A stretch of DNA of 41,644 nt from Nostoc sp. WHI (GCF_015714725.1 NZ_WBKM01000349.1:1-41644); one strand, 5' to 3'. Shown: positions 8,626-17,733, counted from the first letter of the stretch. A program made the numbers and translations. Notes: generated by a model from the sequence alone, not told the origin.

Positions 8626-9816
8626 ATGACTAGTATTTCTGCATCACCAATCAAGCTGCATCGGCATCGAGAGCAATTTCCCGCTTTAGCAAATAAGACT
8701 TATTTTAACTACGGCGGACAAGGCCCGATGCCCCAAAAAGCAATGGATGCGATCGCCCAAACTCAAGCTCATGTTCAGCATATTGGCCCCTTTGGCAATG
8801 AGGCGTATGGCTGGATAGCACCCCAGACTCAAGCCGCAAGAGAAGCGATCGCTTCGGAGTTACACGCACCAAGTCAAACAATTACCCTCACCCAAAATGT
8901 CACTGTTGGCTGTAATATCGCCATGTGGGGCATTGAATGGCGTGCTGGCGACCATATATTGCTTTCAGACTGCGAACATCCAGGCGTGATTGCTACATCG
9001 CAGGAAATCGCGCGGAGATTCGCTGTAGAAGTTACTACCTGTCCCTTAAAGGCAACCTTAAATGAGGGCGATCCCGTAAAAATTATTGTCCAACATTTGC
9101 GCCCTAATACCCGTCTTGTGATATTGAGTCATGTTTTCTGGAATACGGGTCAAGTTTTACCTCTTGATAAAATTGCCGAAGTATGCAGAAATAATCATTC
9201 TTTACTATTGATAGATGCTGCCCAATCTGCTGGTTTGTTGCCTTTAAACTTAACTGAATTGGGAGTAGATTTTTATGCTTTCACTGGTCACAAATGGTTA
9301 TGTGGCCCTGCGGGTGCGGGTGGTTTGTATGTGCGACCAGAAGCACGAGAAAGCCTGAAACCAACATTTATTGGCTTGAATGGCATTGTTGTAGATAGTC
9401 AATCTCAACCTGTGGATTGGCTTCCAGATGGGCGACGATACGAAGTGTCTACATTAGCTTATCCATTGTATGTTGGGTTACGGGAAGCGATCGCCATCCA
9501 TCAGCAATGGGGAACGTCACAAGAACGTTACGAGCAAATTTGCCATAACAGTCATTACCTCTGGCGACAGTTAGCGGCGTTACCCGATGTTAAATGTTTG
9601 CGAACTTCCCCACCTGAAAGCGGTATAGTTTCTTTTCAACTTACAAATAATCAGCCCCAAGCTAATCTCAAATTGGTGCAATTTTTAGACTCACAAAGAA
9701 TATTAACTCGCACAATTGCCGATCCTAGCTGTATACGCGCCACCGTCCATTACTTTACTTTAGAATCGGAAATTGACCAATTAGTTGAGACGATTCAAAG
9801 CTTTTGCAAAACTTAG
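8626..9816 (+). CDS. Class V aminotransferase-fold PLP enzyme, C-DES/cysteine-lyase-like
   Basis: This is a fold-type I PLP enzyme of the class V family (cysteine desulfurases, isopenicillin-N epimerases). Motifs seen are YFNYGGQGPMP at the N-terminus, TQNVTVGCNIAMWG, DCEHPGVI, the PLP aspartate in LLIDAAQSAG, and the Schiff-base lysine in FYAFTGHKWLCGP (K223). An arginine-bearing segment, IRATVHYFTLESEID, lies near the C-terminus. At 396 residues it fits the family. The overall wording resembles the cyanobacterial L-cysteine/cystine C-S lyase (C-DES), which supplies sulfur for iron-sulfur clusters, but this is from memory. An epimerase-like or other substrate cannot be excluded. No isc/suf neighbours are present. 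Confidence 0.85.
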   Translation: MTSISASPIKLHRHREQFPALANKTYFNYGGQGPMPQKAMDAIAQTQAHVQHIGPFGNEAYGWIAPQTQAAREAIASELHAPSQTITLTQNVTVGCNIAMWGIEWRAGDHILLSDCEHPGVIATSQEIARRFAVEVTTCPLKATLNEGDPVKIIVQHLRPNTRLVILSHVFWNTGQVLPLDKIAEVCRNNHSLLLIDAAQSAGLLPLNLTELGVDFYAFTGHKWLCGPAGAGGLYVRPEARESLKPTFIGLNGIVVDSQSQPVDWLPDGRRYEVSTLAYPLYVGLREAIAIHQQWGTSQERYEQICHNSHYLWRQLAALPDVKCLRTSPPESGIVSFQLTNNQPQANLKLVQFLDSQRILTRTIADPSCIRATVHYFTLESEIDQLVETIQSFCKT

Positions 9817-9930
9817 TTAAAAATTAGGAGTTATAACTTATCAGTGTGGAAATGATGATTTTAACTCCTAACTCTGCCAATTTTAGATTTTTCTTCAATC
9901 TAAAATCTAAAATCCAAAATCCAAAATTGA

Positions 9931-11031
9931 ATGACTCCTAACTTGAAAATGGAACGCCCAATTTTATATTTAGCCATAACTAATCACGGCTTTGGTCATG
10001 CAGCGCGCACGGCTTCTGTAGCTGCGACAATTCAAAAGTTATGTCCAGAAGTTCTGCTAATTCTAGCGACTACTGCCCCACGCTGGTTACTAGAGTGTTA
10101 TCTAGAAGGCGATTTTATCTATCGTCCCCGTGCATTTGATTTGGGTGTGGTGCAAACTGATAGTCTGACAATGGATAAAGTAGCGACTTTAGAAAAGTTG
10201 CTCGATATTAAGAAGCATCAAAATTCGCTGATTGCTTCAGAAGTCAATTTTATCCGCCAAAATCGCGTTAATCTCATCTTGGCAGATATTCCTTTCCTAG
10301 CTTCTGGATTTGCCAAAGCTGCAAATGTTCCCTGCTGGATGATGAGTAACTTTGGCTGGGACTTGATCTACCGAGATTGGGGAGGTGAATTTATAGCAGT
10401 TGCCGATTGGATTAGTGATTGGTATTCAAAGTGCGATCGCTTGTTTCGTCTACCATTCCATGAACCGATGCAAGCTTTTAATAATATCACAGATGTCGGA
10501 TTAACAGGCGGTTCCCCCCGTTACTCTGCTGATGATTTACGTTCTCTTTGGGGAATAACTGCACCAGTTGAAAAAACTATTTTATTGACCTTTGGCGGCT
10601 TGGGTTTACAGCAAATTCCCTATGATAACCTGCGGCAATTTCCAGATTGGCAATTTATCGTTTTTGATCAATCTGCCCCTGATTTACCTAATTTAATGAA
10701 AATTAGCGATCGCAAATACCGCCCTGTAGATTTTATGCCTATTTGTGGGCGAGTTGTTTCTAAACCTGGTTACGGCACTTTTGCTGAAGCCACACTATTG
10801 GGAGTGCCTATTGTTACGATCCCGCGTGATGATTTTGCCGAAGCAACTTTTATACTAGAAGGCATAACTAATTATAACCAGCATCAAATCATCACCCCAT
10901 CTGAGTTTTTTCAAGGGACTTGGGATTTTCTGCGTGAGTTACCTCAACCACCGAAGCAATATGAACTAATTGCTAAAAATGGTAATGAAGCGATCGCTCA
11001 TGCCGTTATTAAATATTTACAGTCAAATTAA
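9931..11031 (+). CDS. MurG/GT28-like glycosyltransferase-family protein
   Basis: This is a GT-B-type protein of 366 residues. The N-terminal domain starts with LYLAITNHGFGHAARTASVAATI, an acceptor-side glycine/histidine loop typical of GT28-like enzymes. The C-terminal domain ends with the nucleotide-sugar-binding pattern SKPGYGTFAEATLLGVPIVTIP. Similar sequences occur as N-terminal parts of arabinokinase-like proteins and as stand-alone cyanobacterial proteins. Donor and acceptor are unknown. A second in-frame ATG at 9949 (MERPILYLA) is an equally good start, and neither has a clear ribosome site. No transmembrane helix is seen, so the protein is cytoplasmic or peripheral. It is followed 27 bases later by a membrane-protein gene that may be co-transcribed. 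Confidence 0.82.
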   Translation: MTPNLKMERPILYLAITNHGFGHAARTASVAATIQKLCPEVLLILATTAPRWLLECYLEGDFIYRPRAFDLGVVQTDSLTMDKVATLEKLLDIKKHQNSLIASEVNFIRQNRVNLILADIPFLASGFAKAANVPCWMMSNFGWDLIYRDWGGEFIAVADWISDWYSKCDRLFRLPFHEPMQAFNNITDVGLTGGSPRYSADDLRSLWGITAPVEKTILLTFGGLGLQQIPYDNLRQFPDWQFIVFDQSAPDLPNLMKISDRKYRPVDFMPICGRVVSKPGYGTFAEATLLGVPIVTIPRDDFAEATFILEGITNYNQHQIITPSEFFQGTWDFLRELPQPPKQYELIAKNGNEAIAHAVIKYLQSN

Positions 11032-11058
11032 AGTTATTCAAAACAACATAAATTAATC

Positions 11059-11562
11059 ATGGAAAGTCCAACAATAGACAAAGAAACGTTGGAATTAGCC
11101 TCCCAAGATGTGCGTCGAGTGATTGAAAGACAAAAAGAAGAACGGCAAATTTTAATCACTCAGATGAACATCCTATTTGTCACAAACACTGCATTATTAA
11201 GTTTTTTAACAATCTCTAGACTGATTACGATATTTAGTCTTTTCAGTGCGTTAGAGATATTGTTAGTTCTCGTCAATTTTATGCTACTAATACGGGCTTT
11301 ATTACCACGCAAATTTTTTGTCAGCCCCAACCTAGAAACTGACGATTTTCAGAATAAATATTTGAAGTTCTCACCTCACGAATACCAGTCACAGATGTTA
11401 GTTAACTTGAGAGAGACTTATAATGAGAACCAGAAGCAAGTAGAGGATATTTCTCAATCCTTGAGATTGAGATACGCTACTTTTGTGACTGCCGGAATCG
11501 CCTTTGTTGCCTTGTTACATCAAGTAACAGTTTATTTCATTCCTGAATTACAAAAACTATGA
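11059..11562 (+). CDS. Small three-helix membrane protein, unknown function
   Basis: The 167 residues begin with a charged helix (DVRRVIERQKEERQILITQM). Two closely spaced transmembrane segments follow (about residues 37-80, ending LLIRALLPRKFF). A soluble loop of about 55 residues comes next, then one last transmembrane segment (TFVTAGIAFVALLHQVTVYFI). This layout recalls small effector-type membrane proteins such as the Pycsar TM effectors, but no motif proves that and no cyclase gene is nearby. It overlaps the next ORF by four bases (ATGA), which implies translational coupling. I do not recognise a family. Confidence 0.75.
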   Translation: MESPTIDKETLELASQDVRRVIERQKEERQILITQMNILFVTNTALLSFLTISRLITIFSLFSALEILLVLVNFMLLIRALLPRKFFVSPNLETDDFQNKYLKFSPHEYQSQMLVNLRETYNENQKQVEDISQSLRLRYATFVTAGIAFVALLHQVTVYFIPELQKL

Positions 11563-11783
11563 ATACCAACCAAGACGATACAAAATCTTCTAAAAATAGT
11601 TTACAACTGCCAGAGCCAGATCGGGCTAACATTACAGCTTTATCTCACAATCTGCCTAGCACACCTATTATCCCCGATTTCCTAAAAGAATCTGTAAATG
11701 CGGTGTTAAGCCTCTTTAAGAGAAGACATACTCAGTCTAGTAATCAATCAACGGCGGAACAACAACCAAATCAAGCAGATTGA
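11559..11783 (+). CDS. Small hydrophilic hypothetical protein
   Basis: The 74 residues are rich in Asn, Gln, Ser, Thr and Pro and probably largely disordered. They include a short central amphipathic stretch, IIPDFLKESVNAVLSLFKRR. The start ATG overlaps the stop codon of the upstream membrane protein (ATGA), the classic sign of coupled translation, and this is the main support for its reality. It may be a partner or soluble domain of the membrane protein. No known family is recognised. Confidence 0.55.
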   Translation: MNTNQDDTKSSKNSLQLPEPDRANITALSHNLPSTPIIPDFLKESVNAVLSLFKRRHTQSSNQSTAEQQPNQAD

Positions 11784-11826
11784 ATTGCTTATTAGCTTTT
11801 ACTTTCATCAATAATTACTGTTTCAA

Positions 11827-12240
11827 ATGAGTCACTACCAAAAGTTACTAAAAATTTCCACCACTGCCAAATCTTTTTACAACATTACTGCGAAAATTGA
11901 AGCCACAGTTGCAGAGTCGGGAGTTGAAACTGGTCTTTGTACTCTATTTTTGCGCCACACTTCAGCCAGTTTAGTAATCCAAGAAAATGCCGATCCTGAT
12001 GTCCTTGTAGATTTAGCTAACTTTATGGCAAAACTCGTGCCAGAATCGGGAAAATACATTCACAATGCAGAAGGCGCCGATGATATGCCGGCACATATTC
12101 GTACCGTACTCACCCAAACTTCTGAGCATATCCCCATTAATCGAGGTCATTTGGTGCTGGGAACTTGGCAAGGAATTTATATTTGGGAACACCGCCAGCA
12201 CAGTCATTTAAGAGAATTGGTTGTCCATATTTCTGGATAG
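11827..12240 (+). CDS. YjbQ family protein (UPF0047)
   Basis: This is a 137-residue, single-domain protein of the YjbQ/UPF0047 family. Members have weak thiamine-phosphate synthase activity in vitro, and their true role is not settled. Diagnostic stretches are CTLFLRHTSASLVIQENADPDV, HNAEGADDMPAHIRTVLT, and RGHLVLGTWQGIYIWEHR. The histidines and aspartates in these are the presumed metal/active-site residues. The family normally forms a trimer. It starts 43 bases after the small hydrophilic ORF, on the same strand. Confidence 0.93.
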   Translation: MSHYQKLLKISTTAKSFYNITAKIEATVAESGVETGLCTLFLRHTSASLVIQENADPDVLVDLANFMAKLVPESGKYIHNAEGADDMPAHIRTVLTQTSEHIPINRGHLVLGTWQGIYIWEHRQHSHLRELVVHISG

Positions 12241-12710
12241 ATAGTTCTCAGTTTTCATTTATTTAAAGTATAGTTTTGTAGGGTTTAAATACCCTGTTTC
12301 TATTGCGTATCCTATGTGTATAATATTGTTAAATGAGCGGTAATATGCTTTTAAGTATGATGCTTAGGCGTAGCCAGGCGTAGGCATTGCTGACTGAGAA
12401 ATTGTGTTTACGACTTTAGACTTCTTGCAAATTTGCGCCTTTGCGTGAGATAAAAAATTATTTATGCAAGAGGTCTTTTGATTTTGGCAAAGCTTTAAGC
12501 ACTATTACTTATTGACAAATGGTTGATGATGATTTCGTCGTGATAACTTTCCTATGAAAATCATTGATCCGAAATTAATCAGATAGACACTGAATAATTT
12601 GTTTAAATTTGTAAATTAAAAAGTTAAGTTTATTTGTCATTGTTTAATCATCTAGTTAATTAAATCTAAACTAATATTTGGTGTAAGCTGTCTGGGCTAT
12701 TTCAATTACT
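12241..12710. other. 470-base spacer with dispersed repeats
   Basis: No gene was found. It contains an AGGCGTAGCC-AGGCGTAGGC repeat near 12367-12386 and a stem-loop at 12418-12476. The rest (12480-12710) is AT-rich with no recognisable promoter that I would defend. Confidence 0.5.
12418..12476. repeat. Inverted repeat AGACTTCTTGCA / TGCAAGAGGTCT
   Basis: The arms 12418-12429 and 12465-12476 pair along 12 bases with one G-T pair and are followed by TTTT. It resembles a small dispersed element ending in AAGAGGTCT, a wording I associate with Nostoc spacers. It could also serve as a terminator downstream of the YjbQ gene. The loop of 35 bases is longer than in a typical terminator. Confidence 0.45.
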
Positions 12711-13460
12711 ATGAAGCAAAAACTGACACCAACTCATGCTTTCCAATTTATTGATGTAATTCTTGCCCGGCAGTCTGTTAATCTGTTGTCACTTAATCCC
12801 CAAAAGAAATTAATTACCAGTTTTGCAGAATTGGGAAATTTGATTACTCAACAAAACACCGAAATTAAACTCATCATAGCCCTTCAGGAAACTCTCGAAT
12901 CCATAGTGTATACTCAGTTGCAAAATTTCCCAGAAAATATCTTCTGGGATTTTGATTTTCTTGTAAGTAGTATGCTTAGGCAGGCTTTAGTAGCAGATCA
13001 GGGCGCTATTCCTTTTTTAAAAGTTTTTAGTGAAAAGATGGTTTCTCTGATAGAGATGTTCGGAAATAAAACGGAAATGCGCTTCCGTTATGCTCACGAT
13101 TTTATGTATGGATTTGAGTGGGCAAGATGGGTACAAAAAGAGCCACAAAATCGCGCACATATAGAGCCTTTTAGTCTAGTTTTTTTGGATTATTTGCTCG
13201 TCAAAGGTAAAGAACTTTTACAACGTATTAGTCAGGATCATATTACATCTTATAAACTGTGTGACACAGGTTATCGTAACCCCTTCACCTTTTCCCGTGA
13301 ACCAGAAGATGAATATCGTCTGCTAACTTATCTTGCTGAAGAACAACTTATACCAGTGGCAGTGTGGGAGTGGAATGCCTGCCCTGTATGGAACAAACCT
13401 TTCCAGGAAATGCGCCAGCAATTAGCATTAAAATTAAATATTCAACCACAGAAACACTGA
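12711..13460 (+). CDS. Hypothetical protein, 249 residues
   Basis: I do not recognise this family. The protein is mostly helical, has no transmembrane segment or signal peptide, and shows coherent coding composition throughout. Noteworthy segments are FRYAHDFMYGFEWARWVQKEP in the middle and YLAEEQLIPVAVWEWNACPVWNKPF near the C-terminus, both rich in tryptophan and aromatics. No metal-binding or catalytic signature is evident. It precedes the Nif3-like gene by 32 bases on the same strand, so the two may be co-transcribed. Confidence 0.72.
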   Translation: MKQKLTPTHAFQFIDVILARQSVNLLSLNPQKKLITSFAELGNLITQQNTEIKLIIALQETLESIVYTQLQNFPENIFWDFDFLVSSMLRQALVADQGAIPFLKVFSEKMVSLIEMFGNKTEMRFRYAHDFMYGFEWARWVQKEPQNRAHIEPFSLVFLDYLLVKGKELLQRISQDHITSYKLCDTGYRNPFTFSREPEDEYRLLTYLAEEQLIPVAVWEWNACPVWNKPFQEMRQQLALKLNIQPQKH

Positions 13461-13492
13461 TTGGCAATTTTTAATTGCTGAAGAAAATAATT

Positions 13493-14281
13493 ATGAAAAT
13501 TGCTGATTTAATTACTTGGTTTGAAGCATGGGCAAATCCTGCTTGGTGTGAAAGCTGGGATAATTGTGGCTGGCAGATTGAGCCAGGAGTTTTGCAGAAA
13601 AAAGCACGGATTCTGGTGTGTTTAACACCAACTTTAGCGGTAATGCACGAAGCGATCGCTCTTAATGCTAATCTGATTTTTGCCCATCATCCCTTAATTT
13701 TTACTCCTCCCAAATCTTTACGCAGTGGTGAAGCGATCGCAGAAATGGTACGGTTAGCCTTTACCCACAATATTGGTATTTACAGCGCCCACACGAATTT
13801 TGATCAAGTGCAGGATGGTACTGCTGACGTTTTGGCTCAGATTTTGGAACTCAAAGAAGTTACTCCCATAGTACCCACACAAGGAGGATTAGGATATGGT
13901 CGTGTTGGTTTGCTAGAGCCATTTCTGACACTACAGGAGTTACTTACAACTATTCAAACCCGACTTGCTCCCCCTAAATTGATTTCCTCCCCAACTGCTG
14001 ATTTACAGCAAACAATTTCACGAGTTGCTGTTTTGGGTGGTTCGGGGGCTAGTTACATTTCATCTGTATCCAAAACTGGCGCTCAAGCTTATCTGACTTC
14101 TGACTGTAAGTTTCATCAGTTTCAAGAAAGCCGCGATTGCAATCTAATTTTAATCGACGCCGGACATTATGCTACCGAACGCCCGGCGTGCGATCGCTTG
14201 GTGCAAAAATTCCAGTCCTTAAACCTAGACTGGGTGCAGTTGAGTCAAAAGGATGAAGATTTCCGCCAGTTTTTTGCTTGA
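13493..14281 (+). CDS. Nif3-like dinuclear metal-centre protein (GTP cyclohydrolase 1 type 2 / NIF3 family)
   Basis: This is a member of the widespread NIF3 family, whose members form toroidal hexamers with two metals per subunit. Its physiological reaction is uncertain. Metal-ligand motifs are all present: WCESWDNCGWQ at the N-terminus, LIFAHHPLIFTPPKSL, SAHTNFDQVQDGTADVL, and the C-terminal CKFHQFQESRDCNLILIDAGHYATE. The length of 262 residues matches family members lacking the inserted PII-like domain. I chose the ATG at 13493 (MKIADLITWFEAWA), although a TTG lies in frame six codons upstream. Confidence 0.92.
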   Translation: MKIADLITWFEAWANPAWCESWDNCGWQIEPGVLQKKARILVCLTPTLAVMHEAIALNANLIFAHHPLIFTPPKSLRSGEAIAEMVRLAFTHNIGIYSAHTNFDQVQDGTADVLAQILELKEVTPIVPTQGGLGYGRVGLLEPFLTLQELLTTIQTRLAPPKLISSPTADLQQTISRVAVLGGSGASYISSVSKTGAQAYLTSDCKFHQFQESRDCNLILIDAGHYATERPACDRLVQKFQSLNLDWVQLSQKDEDFRQFFA

Positions 14282-14542
14282 TTGCGTGTGGTTGACTATA
14301 TTTTTGAAGCTTGTCTAAAGATTTTTTTATATTTTAATATTGTTACTGGAAATTTTTGTACCAACTTATATCCGTATATCAGTGATATATGTATCTAAAA
14401 TTTTTAAATCTAGCCATCTTGTGACGGAAATCACTAATTAGTTGTAACTATAATCACATGCTTTTAATGTTCCATATCAACTAGCAGCAGAAGAAAATGT
14501 TTCACACTAGATGTAACAATTGCTCACTCTGCCCTAATCAAC

Positions 14543-14755
14543 ATGATTCGTACACTCGTTGAATCTGCTTTCCAAACTGGATATCTTAGTGTTGAATCTG
14601 AGGGTTTGCTCCATCAAGTGCTCACCACTAAATGCTATCAGTCAGAAGACTTACCAGCGATCGCATCTCTATACAATGCAGTTCGCTCAGGTCAAATTAA
14701 ACGAGAAGCATCCGCGTCGAATGTGCTCATGGAATTTACCCTACCGGATAAATAG
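14543..14755 (+). CDS. Small hypothetical protein, 70 residues
   Basis: This is a helical 70-residue protein (MIRTLVESAFQTGYLSVESE, then LPAIASLYNAVRSGQIKRE). It resembles short conserved proteins I associate with filamentous cyanobacteria, but I cannot name it. The HIP1 site GCGATCGC lies inside the gene and is read in frame as AIA. The competing frame at 14559-14930 overlaps it, is rich in basic residues and runs into repeat DNA, so I treat that one as a shadow. It has no close neighbours: 261 bases of empty AT-rich DNA lie upstream. Confidence 0.65.
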   Translation: MIRTLVESAFQTGYLSVESEGLLHQVLTTKCYQSEDLPAIASLYNAVRSGQIKREASASNVLMEFTLPDK

Positions 14756-15710
14756 TGCTGATACTTCAACAGAAGCAGGAGAGCAGAAGGGCACAAGGGA
14801 ACTTGGTGTAAGTCTTTCTAATCCCTACTCCCTTACTTTTTCCTTACAAGATTTACGCACTGAAAACCTGAAAGTTTTATCTCGCCTAGTCTCCCTTAAA
14901 AAGCTACGGTGTACATACAAGTGGAAGTAAACTACTTTACGGTGTACACATAAGTCCAAAAAAGCTCGATTTCCCATTGCTCTCTCGTTGCCATGCAGAG
15001 CATGGGAATGGCCGATTAGGGGCTACTGCCTCCAGTCAGACATGTGAGCCAGAGACTCAATGAATGCATTCCCAGGCGGAGCCGGGGAACGAGGAAAGCC
15101 TTATTAAGCTAGGTTTTTAGGGCTTGTGTGACACCGTAGCCTTAAAAGCCCCCTTTTTAAACAGATTGGGGAATCTATTTTGCGTAAGTCCTACCCTAGT
15201 CCTGATCACGTAAAAACCCTAAAAACTCAAAACTCTTTGGGGGTTGTTGTTGAAAACCATGAAGGTCAGCAAGAGAATGAGTTAAGATCAAACACAATAG
15301 GGGTAAAAATAAAGCCGAGTCCGCGGACTTCCCAGTAATGCCAATTACTATAAGTAGGCAACTTAAACAACCGCAATCAACGCTTGTGTGGGAGTATTCT
15401 TTATTACTTTATATAATAGTAAGAAGGACTCACCAGCAAATACTAACCTTATTAGGACAAATTTCGGATTGTTTGACTTCTATGAAGCAGACATTTCCGA
15501 GAATGAGCCTGAGGGAGATTGAGTTGATTGGTACAGGTTGATAACCCAAGATTACGCTAGATTCTGACAACTACAAGCAAGTCTTGCGATTAGTCAGGAG
15601 ACGTACTTGTTCTGAACCGTGAAATTAACCTCCTAAGGGTGTAATGTAAAGGGGTAGAACCGAGATTTTGATAGGTTTAACTACATTGTTTAAAAAGGCA
15701 GAAACAATAC
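14756..15710. other. 955-base spacer filled with repeat elements
   Basis: No convincing gene was found. It holds two copies of a GGTGTACA(C) motif (14901-14914 and 14937-14956) and a third near 15121-15143. It also holds a pair of mirror-image palindromes (14984-15010 and 15067-15093), and a right end TGCGTAAGTCCT (15181-15192) matching the element at 19554-19756. A diverged left end, AAGATTTACGCA, is near 14848. The 67-codon frame at 15338-15541 is weak. The 170 bases before the next gene (15541-15710) are unusual for this window in lacking repeats and could be a long 5' leader, but no known RNA is recognised. Confidence 0.5.
14984..15093. repeat. Paired mirror-image palindromic units
   Basis: Unit 1 (14984-15010) has a core hairpin CCATGC-AGA-GCATGG between CTCGTTG and GAATG. 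Unit 2 (15067-15093) reads in the opposite sense, with CATTCCCAGGC-GGA-GCC and ending GGGAACGAG. The outer ends of the two units are complementary (CTCGTT with AACGAG, GGGAATG with CATTCCC), so the 110 bases could fold as one large double-headed structure. It resembles dispersed palindromic repeats common in Nostoc genomes. Confidence 0.55.
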
Positions 15711-16022
15711 ATGCTACACCGCAAGATTTATCAATTGTGTTGCGATGGGCGCGAGGTATGTGTTTTCTTGCGGGACCAGCAACGCTGGATTGAACGCGCC
15801 CGCATCATCGATATCGAGGGAGATTTAGTGACCCTACGCTATGAAACAGAAGAAGAGGACGAAGTTTGTTCTTGGGAAGAAATGGTTCGCCTTGAGAGCA
15901 TTGGTGCTGTAACGCAAAAATTGGCTTCAGTACCACGCGGTAACGTGGAACCTCTAATGACTGAAGACTGTCCTGAAGCTGAACGCATCCGCAACCATTA
16001 CACTGACTCAAATCCTGAATAA
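15711..16022 (+). CDS. Conserved cyanobacterial small protein (DUF6679-like)
   Basis: This is a 103-residue soluble protein: YQLCCDGREVCVFLRDQQRW, RARIIDIEGDLVTLRYE, then an acidic stretch (EEEDEVCSWEEMVRLESIG). The first 65 residues look like a small beta-barrel, of the SH3- or Tudor-like kind. The tail is disordered and acidic. I recall near-identical proteins in many cyanobacteria, grouped as DUF6679, but have no functional information. The start ATG follows a weak purine-rich site (AAGGCAGAAAC). It converges with the metallo-beta-lactamase gene, which ends 41 bases away. Confidence 0.82.
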   Translation: MLHRKIYQLCCDGREVCVFLRDQQRWIERARIIDIEGDLVTLRYETEEEDEVCSWEEMVRLESIGAVTQKLASVPRGNVEPLMTEDCPEAERIRNHYTDSNPE

Positions 16023-16062
16023 TCACTACTGAGTGCTGATTAATAAATACCTAACTCAGTAC

Positions 16063-17733
16063 TCAGGACTCAGGGCTAGACAAACCTTCAAAGGCAGGAC
16101 AGTAACCTTCTAGAGTTACCTTAAAGTTATACAACGGGGAAGCTGGGTTCCAACACCTCTGCCCCCTTTGATGTCGGCAAGTACCGCAACAGTCTACATC
16201 TGTCCATGTATAGCGATCGCTGTTTTGGTTGAGCAATTCTCGTTGAGACAATCCCCGTAATACTAGTTCTTCCCCTTGCCAACGAGCTTCGACTAAACCA
16301 GTATCGGCAAACTGCCGCCAACGCGGATCAGCAGTAATCACATCAGGTAGGGTGATAGTGATTACTGTTCCTAACTCTGTAAGTTCACCTTCGTAGTTAG
16401 TCTCTGGTGCTGCCGGCTGTAAAAATGTATCGCCGATGGGCAGTTCTACTAAGGTGTCAGCCGCCGGCGAATGCACATGGTAACGGTTTTGTAACTCCTC
16501 TAAGCTAGTTAGGTCTGCCAAGTAGGCAGGAGAACCGTGAACAAAAATTACGTGTTGGGGCCGCAAATTATGAATTAGCTGCGTAGTGCCAGGGCCATCA
16601 CTATGTTGAGCTAGAAGATAGGTTTCGACAGTTGTGGGTGTTAAATATTCTTTGTTAACTTTTATATCAATTTTTTCTGGCAGGAGGATCAGCCAGGGGC
16701 CAGTGTCTAATTGGCAATATTCACCCAAATCAGATGTAGAGTCGGTAAGGACGATACAAGGCGACTTGCCCACAGTGGCACGATGTTCTGGCTGTAAACG
16801 ACGCACGCGGGGACGTACCCGTTCATCCCAAAACAAAGGTTGATGGCGGGCGAAGTTCTGGACGGATGGGGGGAGGTGGGGTAGTAGTTCTAGGTAGGCA
16901 TCGCACCCAGTGGCAACAGCAGCATCTACCCAAATATCTAAATCTCGTCCGGTGAAGTGGTGATGAGAGCGTAAGAGCATTAATAGTTCTTGACCCAATC
17001 CTAAAGCCGGAGTGGGAAAGATTACAGAACAATGGTCAGCGATCGCCCGATTAATTCGCTCTGCTAGTTGATTTTCTTGGTTGCGGCGATGGGGATGACG
17101 GGATGTGCCATAACTGCCTTCAATGATCAGCACATCTAAGTCTAAGCCCCGCAGTTCCTCTAAACGCAAACCTTCTACCAACCGGGAGTTTGATAGGAAA
17201 AAGTCGCCTGTATATAGTAGCTTGTAAGTACGCTGCTGGGTAGTGTAAGTAAGCAGAATTGCTACTGCTCCTGGTAAATGCCCGGCGGGAAATAATTCTG
17301 CTATTAGACCCTCTTGGATTTCCACAGGCGATCGCAACGGCAAGGCATGACAAAATTGGGAAATTTCCTCAGCGTTTTGGTCTAGCCAATTCAGTGGCAG
17401 TAACTTGGTGGTCACCTCACTGCCATAAACAGGTAACTTTGGGAAAGCTTTATGCAGTGCCAGTAAGCCTCTGGCGTGATCTGGGTGGGCGTGACTAACC
17501 AAAACTAAATCTGCCGGTAAAGGCGAACTAGTTCCATGTACCGATTTAGTAAGCCCCTTCGCCAGGGATGAAATATCCTCCATACCACAGTCCAACAGGA
17601 TGCGGTGTGGCCCCATCTTCACCAATAAACACACGCCCTCGTTGTCATGCTGGACACTATAGGGCAAACATTCTAATTCACTACCCGCTTCCGCAGCATC
17701 TACGCGAGAGGATACCGACAGATTATCCCTCAT
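16063..17733 (-). CDS. Metallo-beta-lactamase-fold hydrolase with beta-CASP-like domain and Cys-rich C-terminus
   Basis: This 556-residue protein probably acts on nucleic acid. The MBL motifs are complete: LLDCGMEDI, the zinc motif HAHPDH, FPAGHLPGAV, and YTGDFFLSN. A beta-CASP-type motif A follows (LIIEGSYGTSRHPHR), with a late histidine in VIFVHGSPA. The usual motif B (a Ser-Gly-Met/Gly-rich loop) is not clear. VLTDSTSDLGEY stands in its place, so RNase activity is not assured. An extra 110-residue C-terminal part carries six cysteines (DCCGTCRHQRGQRCWNP, then GYCPAF) that may bind a metal. Ribosome site GGGGAGGAG (17737-17745) immediately precedes the ATG. It differs from RNase J in length and C-terminus. 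Confidence 0.83.
   Translation of the reverse strand: MRDNLSVSSRVDAAEAGSELECLPYSVQHDNEGVCLLVKMGPHRILLDCGMEDISSLAKGLTKSVHGTSSPLPADLVLVSHAHPDHARGLLALHKAFPKLPVYGSEVTTKLLPLNWLDQNAEEISQFCHALPLRSPVEIQEGLIAELFPAGHLPGAVAILLTYTTQQRTYKLLYTGDFFLSNSRLVEGLRLEELRGLDLDVLIIEGSYGTSRHPHRRNQENQLAERINRAIADHCSVIFPTPALGLGQELLMLLRSHHHFTGRDLDIWVDAAVATGCDAYLELLPHLPPSVQNFARHQPLFWDERVRPRVRRLQPEHRATVGKSPCIVLTDSTSDLGEYCQLDTGPWLILLPEKIDIKVNKEYLTPTTVETYLLAQHSDGPGTTQLIHNLRPQHVIFVHGSPAYLADLTSLEELQNRYHVHSPAADTLVELPIGDTFLQPAAPETNYEGELTELGTVITITLPDVITADPRWRQFADTGLVEARWQGEELVLRGLSQRELLNQNSDRYTWTDVDCCGTCRHQRGQRCWNPASPLYNFKVTLEGYCPAFEGLSSPES

Noticed and set aside
15338..15541. 67-codon frame in the repeat-rich spacer
   Set aside because: It has no ribosome site, no recognisable domain and unconvincing composition. 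Kept out of the gene list.
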